Assembly (NCBI GenBank): GCA_903927745.1
Contig: CAIYOH010000076.1
Span: forward strand, 1-37,214
Direction of reading: 5' to 3'
Source of the DNA: an uncultured Mycobacteriaceae bacterium
GTDB taxonomy: Bacteria > Actinomycetota > Actinomycetes > Mycobacteriales > Mycobacteriaceae
Length of the DNA: 37,214 bases
Notes under the pieces: generated by a model
What the model was told of the DNA's origin: nothing
The model's database searches: none
What the model saw: the letters and a program-made list of their open reading frames with translations, nothing else
Position numbers and translations under genes: made by a program
Shown here: piece after piece, positions 1 through 9,235 of the stretch
How the letters are laid out: each line of letters begins with the position of its first letter
Position numbering within the stretch: position 1 is the first letter of the stretch

Positions 1-1
1 C

Positions 2-298
2 CAGGAGGTCAGCGCGGGCCGCTGCGCGGCGATAGCCGTGCCCGACAAGGGCGTGGAGAAACTCGTCGCGATCATCGAAGTCAAGAAGCGCGGCGACTCC
101 GAAGAGGACGTGGCAGAGAAGCTCCGCCAGGTGAAAAGTGACGTGCGGGCCGCTATTTCACAGGCCCACGGACTGAACGTTGCGGACTTGGTGCTGGTCT
201 CGCCCGGTTCGCTTCCGATCACCACCAGCGGCAAGATCAGGCGTGCGCAGTGCGTCGAGGCGTATCGTCGGGGCGAGTTTTCGCGGTTGGACGCGTAG
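2..298 (+). CDS. fadD25: C-terminal end of a FadD acyl-AMP ligase/acyl-CoA synthetase (5' end outside window)
   Basis: The reading frame is open from base 2, upstream of the ATG used by the ORF track, so this is the tail of a gene that begins before the window. The last ~98 codons carry the C-terminal subdomain of adenylate-forming enzymes, including the A10-type motif [11 protein letters not shown]. Its lysine is the residue that contacts the acyl-adenylate. In the family these enzymes adenylate fatty acids and hand them to a polyketide synthase (FAAL) or to CoA. The symbol rests on position beside mmpL12 and the Rv1523-like methyltransferase, as I recall for Rv1521 (fadD25); the fragment alone cannot separate FAAL from FACL. 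It probably supplies an activated starter for the pks5 locus. Confidence 0.82.
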   Translation, partial: QEVSAGRCAAIAVPDKGVEKLVAIIEVKKRGDSEEDVAEKLRQVKSDVRAAISQAHGLNVADLVLVSPGSLPITTSGKIRRAQCVEAYRRGEFSRLDA

Positions 299-375
299 TC
301 GGACCGGACGTGTAGTCCCGCGTCACACTTGCCACAGGAGTCCCTGGCCGGAGCGCGATGGACTTTGTGCCCGCC

Positions 376-663
376 TCACAGCGACAATTTCGCCGATGCG
401 CGCAGCGCCAAGACCCGCTGGTGGATTCGATGTTCGGTCGAGCGCGGGATATACCTCGGCCCGTAGACACCCCGCCCGATTCGGCGCACCCTGTCCCGTC
501 CCATTTCCCAGCGCAACGCGTCGGAGATGGCCTTGGACGGCCTGCCGCGGAAACCAAAGCCATGGTCGCTGAGTGCGTCGACCAGCTCTCCAACGGTGGC
601 CGGCCCATGGTGGGAAAGGTACCAAGTGAGCACGTAACGCAGCTCGATTCCATGAATCATCAT
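376..663 (-). CDS. Small conserved winged-helix-type protein, function unknown
   Basis: A 95-residue product starting MMIHGIELRYVL. I chose the ATG at 663 over the track start at 723 because GAGGG lies 7 bases upstream of it and the first 20 residues of the longer form look like non-coding translation. The sequence has the style of a family seen in mycobacteria: an N-terminal helix-turn-helix/winged-helix fold (HHGPATVGELVDAL, then GRPSKAISDALRWE), followed by a basic wing (RRIGRGVYGP) and a helical tail. It lies on the same strand as mmpL12 but 144 bases downstream, behind a hairpin, so it is probably transcribed separately. A 12-base palindrome (CACACCGGTGTG, 677-688) just upstream of the start could be an operator. 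DNA binding is inferred from the fold-like pattern only. Confidence 0.7.
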   Translation of the reverse strand: MMIHGIELRYVLTWYLSHHGPATVGELVDALSDHGFGFRGRPSKAISDALRWEMGRDRVRRIGRGVYGPRYIPRSTEHRIHQRVLALRASAKLSL

Positions 664-712
664 CGGCGCACCCTCGCACACCGGTGTGACAACACCGCAG
701 TTGTCGCTATGA

Positions 713-737
713 GGCGGGCACAAAGAGTGTGCCCGCC
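713..737 (-). terminator. Hairpin downstream of mmpL12
   Basis: A perfect 9-bp inverted repeat (GGCGGGCAC / GTGCCCGCC) with a 7-base loop sits 71 bases past the mmpL12 stop and before the winged-helix gene. There is no U-tract in the leftward direction, as is common in mycobacteria, so this could be a U-less terminator or an RNA-stabilising 3' hairpin. Confidence 0.45.
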
Positions 738-807
738 AGCGCGGAGACGGGTGGGGCGGATGTGACGTGGCTGGTGACTCGGCCTGGGTCAGGCTTGGGT
801 CGGACTC

Positions 808-3800
808 TCAGTGGCTCGTGCCATTGCCCGTGCCGTTGCCCGTGCCCTTGGGATGGCCGTTGCCCTTTGGATGGCCGTTGCCCTTGGGATGGCCGTTGGC
901 GCCGACGGTGACCAGTGCGTGGGACAGAGCCTCGGGGCCGAACAGCGGCAGCGAGTGGCCGAGATAGCGCGTGGGCGCCGGGGTGGTGTCCGAGGGGGTC
1001 GCTGCTTCCCACGTCGAATCACGAAGTTCGACACCCGGATCGAACACGGGAAGCGAGTGGTGGGGAACGCGTTCGACCAATCGAGTGCCGTCTGTGGCCC
1101 GCTTGCCGTTGCCATTCCCATTCGCGCCCGACGGTGCCGCGACCAGGGTCTTGCGGCGCGGAATGACCTGCATGCGTATCAACGAGCCGGCGAGGTTGCG
1201 CAGTTGGCGCTGCTTGGCCGCCTCGGAGGCGACCAACTCGTCTTGCGTCCTCCCCAGTGTTGACGGCCACCAGTTCGCCTTGCCGATCATCGATGCCAGG
1301 GCCGGCACCGTGATCGTTCGCACCAGGAAGGTGTCAATCAAGATCCCCACGCCGAGGACGAAACCGGCCTCGGCCATCGTGTAGATGCTGGCCGTCATCA
1401 GGCCGAACATCGACGCGGCGAAGATCAGGCCGGCGGAGGTGATCACGCCACCGGTCGAACCCACGGTGCGGATCACACCGACGCGCACGCCACTCGGCGA
1501 CTCGTCGCGGATGCGGGAAATGAGCAGCATGTTGTAGTCGGCGCCGACTGCGACCAGCAGGATGAACGAGAGCCCGGGAAGGCTCCAATGCAGGTTTTGG
1601 CCGAGGATGAATTGAAAGACGAGCACGCCGATGCCCATGGCCGACAGGTAGGACAGCAGCACGGAGCCGATCAGGTACAGCGGTGCCACGACCGCTCGCA
1701 GCAGGCCGACCAGGATGATGAACACGATGCCGATGGTGGCGATGATGATGAAAGCGATGTCGTCGTTGTAATAGTCACGCTGGTCGGCGACGCCACCCGG
1801 CAGGCCCACCACCGCGACCCTGGCATCGGCCAGTTCGGTGTTGCGCTGCGCCGCTGTTGCGGCTTTCATGATCTCATCCACCTGCGCCATCGCCTCGCTG
1901 GTGAAGGGATTCAACGAGCTCTGAATGAAATAGCGTGCCGCGTGACCGCTCGGGGCCAGGAAGATCTGGGCCCCCTTCTTGTACTCGTCCCGGTTGGTGA
2001 TCTGTGGCGGCAGGTTGAAGCCGGCCATGGACGGCTTGTCGGCGTCACGCTTCATGTGCAGCAGGAACGCCGACGCGTCGTTCAGCCCGCTGCCGAGTCG
2101 GCGGGTCTGGTCGACGAGTTGCTTCACGCCGCCGGCGATCGCCCGGCTGCCGTCGGCCAGTGCGACCGAACCCTGCTGCGCCCCGGACATCGTGGCCTGC
2201 AGGCCCTTGATGGTCTTCATCGCATTGGAGGCCTGCGTCAGCGTCTGCTGCACGCTGTCGAGCGTCTGGTTGACGCTCTGCCCGCCCTGGCTCTGCAGGT
2301 TGCGCGACATGGCCTTGATCGAGTTCAGGGTTCCGTTGTTGTTGGCCGCGACGATCGCGGCTAGGCCGCTGCGTGACGACACGCAGCTCGGATCGGCGCT
2401 GCATTCAGCGCTGTTGTTCAGCGAGGTCAGCATGGGGCCCCCCCAGGTGGCGATGTCCTGGACGTTGTTCGTGGACGCGCCGAGGTTCTGGGCCAGGGTC
2501 TTCATCTGGGCGGTGTACTGGGCGCCCTGGTCGAGCCCGGCGATCGTCGTGTCGCCGCCCAGCAGTTGTTCCATGGTGGTCAGCGTCGCGACCACCCCGC
2601 TGAGGCTCGTCACCGACTCGTTGACCTGGTCGCGCAGCCCTGCCAGGGCGTCGGCCAGCTGGTTGGAGCCGTTAACCAGCTTATCCAGGTCGTCGTTGTG
2701 GTTCGCGATCTCGCTGGAGGCCTGGTCGAGCTGGCCCCCAACCTCGCCGGCCTGGAACGACAGCTTCATCTGCTCGAAGGGATCTCCGTTGGGCCGGGTC
2801 AGGCCCCGCACCGTCGTGATGCCGGGCACCTGGCTCACCCGGTTCGCCAACTGCTCCAGGTCGGCGAGGGCGGTCGGGGTGCGCAGGTCGTGGGACGAAC
2901 TCACGAACATCACCATCGGGGTCAGGGAGTTCATGGGGAAGTGATGATTCATCAGGGCATAACCCTTGGCGCTGTCGACCGTCTCCGGGATCGTCTTGAG
3001 GTCGTCGTAGTTGAAGCGCATCGCAGCCGTGCAACTGGCCAGGGTGATGAGCACGATCAGGCTCGCGGCCAGGTGGATGCGCGGTCGGCGCACGACGCGG
3101 GTCCCGATGATTCGCCACGTGCGGGTGGTGAGCTCCCGCCGCGGCTTGATCCAGCCACGCCTGCCGGCGAGTACCAGCAGGGCGGGCAGGAAGGTGATGG
3201 CGGCCAGCAGCGCGATGACGATGGAGACCGAAATCGCCGGGCCCACCGCGGAGAAGACTTCCAGTTTGGTGAACACCATCACCGAGAACGTCACGGCGAC
3301 GGTGGCTGCCGACGCGGTGATGACCTTGCCGATGGACATCAGCGCGCTCTTCACCGCCGCGTCCGACTCGGCGCCGTGGCGCACGTAGTCGTGGTAGCGG
3401 CTGATCAAGAAGACGGCGTAGTCGGTCCCGGCGCCCACCAGGACGGCGATCAGCAACACGATGGTCTGGGCGTTGACGGGGAGGCCCATTTCACCGAGCC
3501 CGGAGATCACGCCCTGCGCGGTCGCCACGCAGATCCCGATGTTGAGCAGCGGTATGGACATGGTGACGACGTTGCGGTAGATGATGATCAGGATGATCAG
3601 CACGGCGAGCACCGTGGCAATCGCGATGAAGTCGGCGTCCTCCATCGCCAGCTTGGTCGCCTCGACCACCGTGGCCGCGGGTCCGCTGACGTAGGCGCTC
3701 AGCGTGGTTCCCGCGGTGACCTCTTTAGCGGCGGCTTTGACCCGGTAGTAGGCCGCAGCAGTGGTGGGTGACTGGACGTCACTCGGCACCGTCACCGGCA

Positions 3801-4362
3801 TGATGAAGGCCTTGCCATCCTTACTGGCCAGCAGGTCGCGCATTTCCGGTGAGCCGAACAGGTCCTGGACTGCGAGATTGTCCTCGGTGTCCTGGTGCAG
3901 CTTGGCGACCAGTTTTTTGTAGGTCGCCTCGTCCGCGGGGGTGATGCCCTTCTCGTCGACCAGCAGGACGATCAGCATCGAGTTGGAGCCGCCCCCGCCC
4001 CCGTCCTTACTGTCGCCTTTACTGTCGCCTTTACTGTCGCCATTGCCTCCGCTCCCACCCGTGCCGGCGCTGCCGGGTCTGGCATCGGGTTTGGCGTCGG
4101 CTTTGGGGGCGGGGGTCGTCAGTGGAGCGAATGCAGCGGCCATTTCCTTGGCGATGAGCTGCGTGGGGGCGTCGTCCGGCAGGGCCTTTTGGGGATGTTT
4201 GGCCGCCTCGACCGGCAGGGGCGGAACCGACAGGAACAGGATCGCTGCGATCGCGACCCACGCCGCGATGACGAGCAGGGGCCAGCGCACGACTAGGTCA
4301 CCGAGGCGGTCGAAGAACCCCCCGGGTTTGGCCGCATCACCCGAACTCATCCGTTCAGACAC
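808..4362 (-). CDS. mmpL12: MmpL12-type RND lipid transporter
   Basis: An 1184-residue MmpL protein. Two RND-like halves are visible: an N-terminal transmembrane helix, a first large periplasmic loop, a helix bundle with the proton-relay motif GTDYAVFL, a long second periplasmic loop rich in heptad-like Leu/Ala/Gln stretches, a second bundle with GADYNMLL, and a cytosolic tail of roughly 190 residues. MmpL proteins export lipids across the inner membrane; MmpL12 is linked in the literature to lipooligosaccharide export. Two low-complexity tracts stand out: GDSK repeats near residue 110 and GNGHPK repeats at the extreme C terminus. The GTG at 4362 fits a leaderless start; an ATG at 4350 is the alternative. 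It is divergent from the methyltransferase, with 70 bases between starts. Confidence 0.9.
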   Translation of the reverse strand: MSERMSSGDAAKPGGFFDRLGDLVVRWPLLVIAAWVAIAAILFLSVPPLPVEAAKHPQKALPDDAPTQLIAKEMAAAFAPLTTPAPKADAKPDARPGSAGTGGSGGNGDSKGDSKGDSKDGGGGGSNSMLIVLLVDEKGITPADEATYKKLVAKLHQDTEDNLAVQDLFGSPEMRDLLASKDGKAFIMPVTVPSDVQSPTTAAAYYRVKAAAKEVTAGTTLSAYVSGPAATVVEATKLAMEDADFIAIATVLAVLIILIIIYRNVVTMSIPLLNIGICVATAQGVISGLGEMGLPVNAQTIVLLIAVLVGAGTDYAVFLISRYHDYVRHGAESDAAVKSALMSIGKVITASAATVAVTFSVMVFTKLEVFSAVGPAISVSIVIALLAAITFLPALLVLAGRRGWIKPRRELTTRTWRIIGTRVVRRPRIHLAASLIVLITLASCTAAMRFNYDDLKTIPETVDSAKGYALMNHHFPMNSLTPMVMFVSSSHDLRTPTALADLEQLANRVSQVPGITTVRGLTRPNGDPFEQMKLSFQAGEVGGQLDQASSEIANHNDDLDKLVNGSNQLADALAGLRDQVNESVTSLSGVVATLTTMEQLLGGDTTIAGLDQGAQYTAQMKTLAQNLGASTNNVQDIATWGGPMLTSLNNSAECSADPSCVSSRSGLAAIVAANNNGTLNSIKAMSRNLQSQGGQSVNQTLDSVQQTLTQASNAMKTIKGLQATMSGAQQGSVALADGSRAIAGGVKQLVDQTRRLGSGLNDASAFLLHMKRDADKPSMAGFNLPPQITNRDEYKKGAQIFLAPSGHAARYFIQSSLNPFTSEAMAQVDEIMKAATAAQRNTELADARVAVVGLPGGVADQRDYYNDDIAFIIIATIGIVFIILVGLLRAVVAPLYLIGSVLLSYLSAMGIGVLVFQFILGQNLHWSLPGLSFILLVAVGADYNMLLISRIRDESPSGVRVGVIRTVGSTGGVITSAGLIFAASMFGLMTASIYTMAEAGFVLGVGILIDTFLVRTITVPALASMIGKANWWPSTLGRTQDELVASEAAKQRQLRNLAGSLIRMQVIPRRKTLVAAPSGANGNGNGKRATDGTRLVERVPHHSLPVFDPGVELRDSTWEAATPSDTTPAPTRYLGHSLPLFGPEALSHALVTVGANGHPKGNGHPKGNGHPKGTGNGTGNGTSH
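845..898 (-). repeat. Three 18-bp tandem repeats encoding (GNGHPK) at the MmpL12 C terminus
   Basis: Three consecutive 18-base units (CCCTTGGGATGGCCGTTG with one T/G variant) give three copies of the hexapeptide GNGHPK, followed by degenerate GTGNGTGNG. Copy number in such a tract can change by slippage without breaking the frame. Confidence 0.9.
4006..4041 (-). repeat. Three 12-bp tandem repeats encoding GDSK in MmpL12
   Basis: Three near-identical 12-base units (TTTACTGTCGCC) encode GDSK-GDSK-GDSK in the first periplasmic loop, next to a glycine run. This looks like a flexible hydrophilic linker that expanded by slippage. Confidence 0.88.
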
Positions 4363-4384
4363 TCCCCAACATTACAGATATCTG
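4363..4384 (-). promoter_or_regulatory. Probable leaderless -10 of mmpL12 with adjacent palindrome
   Basis: On the minus strand, TAATGT (4374-4369, fits TANNNT) is followed by 6 bases and then the GTG at 4362, the spacing expected for a leaderless mycobacterial mRNA. Directly upstream is a 10-base palindrome, CAGATATCTG (4375-4384), near the divergent methyltransferase promoter region and a candidate operator. I see no clear -35. Confidence 0.4.
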
Positions 4385-4432
4385 CCAACCCGTGACGGGA
4401 TCTTCGCGGTGAATCCGTGCGAGAATTTTCTT

Positions 4433-5218
4433 ATGGCCCTCGGATACCGCCTGCAATCAAATCCCCTGGTCGGGAAGCTCACCACCAAGTACTTGCTGCC
4501 GCTGGGCACCCGCCAGGTCGGCGACGACGTGGTGTTCTTCAACTTCGGCTACGAAGAGGACCCGCCGCTGGGCCTGACGCTGTCGGAGTCCGACGAGCCC
4601 AACCGGTACTGCATCCAGCTGTATCACGTGACGGCCGCGCAGACCGACCTCACCGGCCGCGCGGTGTTGGAGGTCAGCTGCGGAGCCGGCGGGGGAGCGT
4701 CGTACATCACGCGCAACCTGGGCCCGGCGTCCTACACGGGCCTGGATCTCAACCCGGCCAGCATCGACAAGTGCCGTGCCAGGCATCGGCTGCCAGGGCT
4801 GGACTTCGTGCAGGGGGACGCGCAGAACCTGCCGTTTCCCGACGAATCCTTCGACGCGGTGATCAACGTCGAAGCCTCCCATCAGTACCCGGACTTCCCG
4901 CGGTTCCTCGACGAGGTGGCGCGTGTGTTGCGCCCCGGCGGGCATTTTCTGTACACGGACTCGCGCCGCGCGCCCGTCGTCGCCGCGTGGGACGCGGCGC
5001 TGGCGAACACCCCGCTGCGCAAGGTCTCCCAGCGGTCGATCGACGCCGAGGCCAAGCGCGGGCTGGCGGCCAACACCCGGCGCAGCCAGGAGCAGATCGG
5101 TCGCCGCCTGCCCGGGTTCGCGAACTCGCTCATCCGGTACGGTGTCGGGATTTTGGACTGGGACCTGCGCCGTGCCGGCGGGATCTCCTACCGCGTGTAT
5201 CACTTCGTGAAGGACTGA
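4433..5218 (+). CDS. SAM-dependent O-methyltransferase of the Rv1523/Rv2952 type
   Basis: A class I SAM-dependent methyltransferase of 261 residues. The SAM-binding glycine-rich motif is EVSCGAGGG (about residues 80-88), followed by the acidic strand end YTGLDLNP, the GDAQNLPFPD motif II and the LRPGGHF post-motif. The same pattern occurs in Rv2952-like enzymes that O-methylate sugars or fatty acyl parts of mycobacterial glycolipids. I use the ATG at 4433, which aligns with the expected N terminus. The longer ORF in the track (3941) reads through the mmpL12 antisense strand. An in-frame GTG at 4409 has GGGA 8 bases upstream and is a possible alternative. It sits 12 bases before the first glycosyltransferase, probably in the same transcript. 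Its substrate is likely the glycan of the locus product, by inference. Confidence 0.85.
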   Translation: MALGYRLQSNPLVGKLTTKYLLPLGTRQVGDDVVFFNFGYEEDPPLGLTLSESDEPNRYCIQLYHVTAAQTDLTGRAVLEVSCGAGGGASYITRNLGPASYTGLDLNPASIDKCRARHRLPGLDFVQGDAQNLPFPDESFDAVINVEASHQYPDFPRFLDEVARVLRPGGHFLYTDSRRAPVVAAWDAALANTPLRKVSQRSIDAEAKRGLAANTRRSQEQIGRRLPGFANSLIRYGVGILDWDLRRAGGISYRVYHFVKD

Positions 5219-5230
5219 TCGACGCCCGTC

Positions 5231-6490
5231 ATGAAGTTTGCCCTGGCGAGCCACGGAACTCGCGGCGACATCGAACCCTGCGCTGCCGTGGGGCTGGAGC
5301 TTCGCCGCCGGGGGCACGACGTCGTGATGGCGGTTCCGGCGAACCTGGTGGAATTCGCCGAGCAGACCGGGCTGGCCGCGGTCGCCTACGGACCCGACTT
5401 CGTCGAACTCATGGACCCGGCCCTGTTCCGCAACTCCTGGCGGATCCAGAACCCGGTCGCGTTGCTGCGCAAGGCCATGGAGCCCGTCACCCGGGGCTGG
5501 GCAAACACCAACTCGGTGCTCATGTCGATCACGGGCGGGGCCGACCTGCTGCTGACGGGCATCCCGTACCAGGAGGTCGCCGCGAACGTCGCGGAGCACC
5601 GCGGCATTCCCCTCGCCGCGCTGCACACGTTCCCGCAGCGGGTTAACGGCTATGTCGTCCCGATTCCGCCGCTGCCGTTGACCGTGCCGTCGCCGCTGAT
5701 CCGCTCCGGGATGGCGGTGGCGGACTGGACGTACTGGCGCATGACGAAGCAGGCCGAGGACGCTCAACGCCGCGAGCTGGGTCTGCCCAGGGCGACCGGC
5801 CCCGCGTCGCAACGCATGACACGGCGCGGAGCGCTCGAATTGCAGACCTACGACGAATTCTGCTTCCCTGACGTGGCGGCGGAATGGGGCGGGCGGCGGC
5901 CGTTCGTCGGCGCACTCACCCTGGAGCGCACCACCGGCGCCGACGACGACGTCGCGTCGTGGATTGCCGCGGGAACGCCACCGATCTACTTCGGTTTCGG
6001 CAGCATGCCGGTCGAGTCCCCGGCCCGGGCCGTCGCCACGATCGGCGAGGCCTGCGCGGAGCTGGGGGAGCGGGCTTTGGTCTGCTCGGGCGCGAGCGAC
6101 TTCTCCGGAGAGCTGCATGGCGACCACGTGAAGGTGGTGAGCGTGGTCAACCACGCGGCTGTTTTCCCGGTCTGCCGCGCGCTGGTCCACCATGGCGGCG
6201 CCGGAACCACAGCGGCGGGTATGCGGGCCGGAGTGCCGGCGTTGATACTGTGGATCGCCTTCGATCAGCCGATCTGGGCGGGCGTGCTTGAGAAATTGAA
6301 AATTGGTGCAGGGCGGCGTTTTTCGACAACCGACCGGCGCAGTCTGGTTACCGACCTGCGGCGCATTCTCGCTGCCGACTATCGTGCCCGCGCCCTCAAG
6401 GTCGCGAGTCGGATGACCACACCCGCCGACAGCGTCACCCGCGCCGCCGATCTACTGGAGGGGACCGTTCGTCAGGGCCGTTTCGGCTGA
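5231..6490 (+). CDS. GT1-family glycosyltransferase (Rv1524-like)
   Basis: A 419-residue GT-B fold glycosyltransferase. The N-terminal acceptor domain opens with [17 protein letters not shown], and the C-terminal donor domain carries HHGGAGTT at about residue 320 followed by DQPIWA, the nucleotide-sugar-binding signature of the GT1 family. Such enzymes (GtfA/GtfB/Rtf-like) add sugars, often rhamnose or other deoxyhexoses, to mycobacterial glycopeptidolipids or lipooligosaccharides. It follows the methyltransferase on the same strand. Its last 19 bases overlap the end of a convergent paralogue. The donor sugar cannot be read from the sequence. Confidence 0.9.
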   Translation: MKFALASHGTRGDIEPCAAVGLELRRRGHDVVMAVPANLVEFAEQTGLAAVAYGPDFVELMDPALFRNSWRIQNPVALLRKAMEPVTRGWANTNSVLMSITGGADLLLTGIPYQEVAANVAEHRGIPLAALHTFPQRVNGYVVPIPPLPLTVPSPLIRSGMAVADWTYWRMTKQAEDAQRRELGLPRATGPASQRMTRRGALELQTYDEFCFPDVAAEWGGRRPFVGALTLERTTGADDDVASWIAAGTPPIYFGFGSMPVESPARAVATIGEACAELGERALVCSGASDFSGELHGDHVKVVSVVNHAAVFPVCRALVHHGGAGTTAAGMRAGVPALILWIAFDQPIWAGVLEKLKIGAGRRFSTTDRRSLVTDLRRILAADYRARALKVASRMTTPADSVTRAADLLEGTVRQGRFG

Positions 6491-7719
6491 CGGGCCGCGC
6501 GCTCCAGCAGGTCGGCTGCGGTGGCCGCCCCTACTGCGGGCGGAGTCAGCTGAGGGGCGATCGCGCGGGCTCGGGAGGCGCACTCCGGTGCGAGGACGCT
6601 GCGGAGCTGCGCAACAAGCGATCTCAGGTTGATGCGTGAAAGCCGCTTGGCCGACCCGACGTTCAGGCGTTTGACTTGAGTGGCCCAGATGAACTGGTCG
6701 GCCACATCCCACAGGATCAACGTCGGCAGTCCAGCCCGGAGGCTCGCGGCTGTGGTTCCTGCGCCCCCGTGATGCACGGCCGCGCGGCACCGGGGCAGCA
6801 CCGTCGTGTAGTTGAGCTGACCGACGAGTCGCACATGGTCGCCGTGCGCGGCACCCTCGGCGTCGCCGTAGATCACGGCACGCTCGCCCAACTCGGCGCA
6901 TGCCTGCGAGATCATGGCCACCGTGTCGGCGGGGGATCCCACCGGCGTGCTGCCGAAACCGAAGTAGATCGGCGGTGTCCCGGCGGCTATCCACGACGCG
7001 GTCGAATCGTCGGCGTGTCCGCCCTGTTCCAGGGTCAGCGCGCCGACGAAGGGCCGGCGGTCGTTCCACTCCGCCGCGAGCCCCGGAAACAGCACCTGGT
7101 CGTACGCCTGGATCTCCAGTGCCCCGGCGTCGGCCATCCGTTGCGCAGCGGGAACGGCCGTGTCGGGCAGCCCGAGCTCGCGCCGCTGAGCTCGCTCGTT
7201 CTCCCTGGTGATGAACGAATACAGCCGCCACGCGGATGTCAACGTGGCGCGGACGGCGGGCGCGGGCGCCCGCAAGAAGGGGAGCCCGATCTGCCCGTTG
7301 ACCCGCACCGGGAAGTGGTGCAGCGCTGCTACCGGAATACCCTGGTATTCAGCCACATTCGCCACAAGACCGTGGTATGTCTGGCCCGTCATCACCAGGT
7401 CGGCGCCGTCGGACAGTGCGGCGAGCGTCCGGCTCATCTCCGCCCAGCCCTCGACGAACAATTCCCTACCGTCGCGCAGCAGGTTCATCGGGTTCTGGAC
7501 CGTGAAGGCCTGATGGGTGTACTCGGCGACCGCGACGACCTGCTCGCGGGTGTCGGGCCCGTAGGCGACGGCGGACAGGCCGGCCGATTCCACGAAGCCG
7601 ACGAGATTCGGCGGCACGGCCAACCGCACATCGTGTCCACGACGTTGCAGCTCCACGCCCACAGCGGCGCAGGGCTCCACATCGCCGCGGGTGCCGTGCG
7701 CGGCCAGCACACATTTCAA
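6472..7719 (-). CDS. GT1-family glycosyltransferase (Rv1526c-like), paralogue of the preceding gene
   Basis: A 415-residue GT-B glycosyltransferase with the same architecture as its convergent neighbour. The N terminus [17 protein letters not shown] and the donor motif [15 protein letters not shown] match almost residue for residue, so the two are recent paralogues. The start is TTG at 7719: it aligns exactly with the paralogue's ATG, and no upstream ATG is available. It is the last gene of the pks5-papA operon, 12 bases after the papA stop. A second sugar transfer in the same glycolipid pathway is likely; acceptor and donor are unknown. Confidence 0.9.
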   Translation of the reverse strand: MKCVLAAHGTRGDVEPCAAVGVELQRRGHDVRLAVPPNLVGFVESAGLSAVAYGPDTREQVVAVAEYTHQAFTVQNPMNLLRDGRELFVEGWAEMSRTLAALSDGADLVMTGQTYHGLVANVAEYQGIPVAALHHFPVRVNGQIGLPFLRAPAPAVRATLTSAWRLYSFITRENERAQRRELGLPDTAVPAAQRMADAGALEIQAYDQVLFPGLAAEWNDRRPFVGALTLEQGGHADDSTASWIAAGTPPIYFGFGSTPVGSPADTVAMISQACAELGERAVIYGDAEGAAHGDHVRLVGQLNYTTVLPRCRAAVHHGGAGTTAASLRAGLPTLILWDVADQFIWATQVKRLNVGSAKRLSRINLRSLVAQLRSVLAPECASRARAIAPQLTPPAVGAATAADLLERAARQPKRP

Positions 7720-7731
7720 GGGCGTGGACGG

Positions 7732-9231
7732 CTACCTGACGCGAACCGGAACCACGGCCATGCTGTCCGCGACCACCCGGTCGAACACCGACTTGAGTTG
7801 CTCGGTGAACCGGTTCACCGACTCCCTCGCGATCGGGTTGTTCGGGTGGGACACCATGATGGAGACCTCGTCGAACAGGCGGAAGACCGTCGAGTACATG
7901 TAGGCCGGGCTCCGGCCGTCGGTGAACGCGGTGGCGTTCACGCCGTCCAGCGCGGTCGCGACGACCGCAGACAGGGGAGGCAGACCTGCGTCCATGTAGC
8001 TCATCATGGTGAACTGCGGGCTGGGCTTGCGCAGCTGCGGCGCCAGCTCCAGCACTCGGTCGTAGGGCACGTTTGCACAGCTCATATTGGCGTCGAAGGA
8101 TGCCTGGGCGGCGCGGGCCGTCTCCTCGAATGAGTTCGGGTTGATTGGCACCGTGAACGGCACCACACCGGTGAACCAGCCCACCGTCATGAAGTCCGCG
8201 GGGTTCTTGCGCTTGTCGGTCGGGGTCAGACCGTAATAGGTGTCTTCGCCGGTCATCTCGTAGTGAGCCAGGGCCGCGCAGGCGAACAGACCGCCGCTGA
8301 AGCGGGCACCGGCCCGCTGGCACAGGGCCTCGAAGTGCGCCGTCTGCTCGGGTCCGAGCAGTTGATGCACGTGGACGTCCCCGCCGGTGGGGATGGTCTG
8401 GTCGCCCAGCGGCAGCGGGAAGTCGGGCAGCGTGCCCCCATTGTCCTCGGCGAACTTCACCCAGGTACGAACCTCCGGAGACTCCAGCGTCATGGCGCTC
8501 ACCGTCTGGTGTTCGCGCATGCAGAATTCGTCGTAGCTGGCCGCCGGCGGCAGCGCTACGGGCGCCTTACCCTCCAGGATCGCGTTGTAATTCATCACGA
8601 TCTCGACGTACAGGCCGGCAATCAGCACCGGGTCGCAGTGCAGGTGGTCGACCACCGCGTACAGCGCGAAGCGGTCCTCGTACTGGATGACGCCGAAGCG
8701 GAAGCAGTCCCACTGCAGGGGGTCGGGCGTCGCGGCGACGAGGTCGTGCCACTGTTGCTTGGTCATCGTCCCGTACTGCTTGGCGACGAAGTTGATGTCG
8801 CGCGGGTTCTTCATGGTGTGCCGGACGATGTGCTTGGCATCCTTGTACTCGAACCAGCTGTGGTAGGTCGCGTGGCGCCGCAGGTGGGCGTTGATCACGT
8901 AGGTCATGGTGCGGATGTCGCACTTGCCCGGCACGTCCCAGGAACCCATGACGGTGCGGGAGTAGTCGAGGCCCCGTTCCCGAAAGTCGACGAATCCGCG
9001 AAGGTGGCCGGCCTGCATCGAGCTGGGGGGCACGGGGCTGGCGGGTGACTGCCGCGCCTTGGCGATACAGGCGGGCGTCGGCTGCCAGGTCACGATCTCG
9101 CCCGAACCCGGGTCCCAGTCGTAGGCATTTCCTACCCGCAGGCTGTCGTGCTCAGAGCCTCCACCGATGAACACGGTTCCCTCCTCTGGTCCAACGCCTG
9201 CTGTGTCGTTCATGTCGTCGTTACCGTTCAT
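7732..9231 (-). CDS. papA4: Full-length Pap acyltransferase (PapA4 position)
   Basis: A 499-residue polyketide-associated acyltransferase of the condensation-domain superfamily. The catalytic HxxxD motif is visible as HLHCD (His196-Asp200), and a VGWFTG segment occupies the place of the DFGWG-like structural motif. Pap proteins transfer a Pks-made acyl chain onto a sugar or alcohol. It starts 4 bases after the pks5 stop, so the two are cotranslated partners. The length is normal for PapA1/A2/A3-type enzymes. From memory, M. tuberculosis PapA4 is a short truncated protein, so this copy appears intact. The symbol is positional. Confidence 0.88.
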   Translation of the reverse strand: MNGNDDMNDTAGVGPEEGTVFIGGGSEHDSLRVGNAYDWDPGSGEIVTWQPTPACIAKARQSPASPVPPSSMQAGHLRGFVDFRERGLDYSRTVMGSWDVPGKCDIRTMTYVINAHLRRHATYHSWFEYKDAKHIVRHTMKNPRDINFVAKQYGTMTKQQWHDLVAATPDPLQWDCFRFGVIQYEDRFALYAVVDHLHCDPVLIAGLYVEIVMNYNAILEGKAPVALPPAASYDEFCMREHQTVSAMTLESPEVRTWVKFAEDNGGTLPDFPLPLGDQTIPTGGDVHVHQLLGPEQTAHFEALCQRAGARFSGGLFACAALAHYEMTGEDTYYGLTPTDKRKNPADFMTVGWFTGVVPFTVPINPNSFEETARAAQASFDANMSCANVPYDRVLELAPQLRKPSPQFTMMSYMDAGLPPLSAVVATALDGVNATAFTDGRSPAYMYSTVFRLFDEVSIMVSHPNNPIARESVNRFTEQLKSVFDRVVADSMAVVPVRVR

Positions 9232-9235
9232 TCCG

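Noticed and set aside
4457-6193. 578-codon minus-strand ORF opposite the methyltransferase and glycosyltransferase
   Set aside because: Both plus-strand genes have clear motifs; this frame does not.
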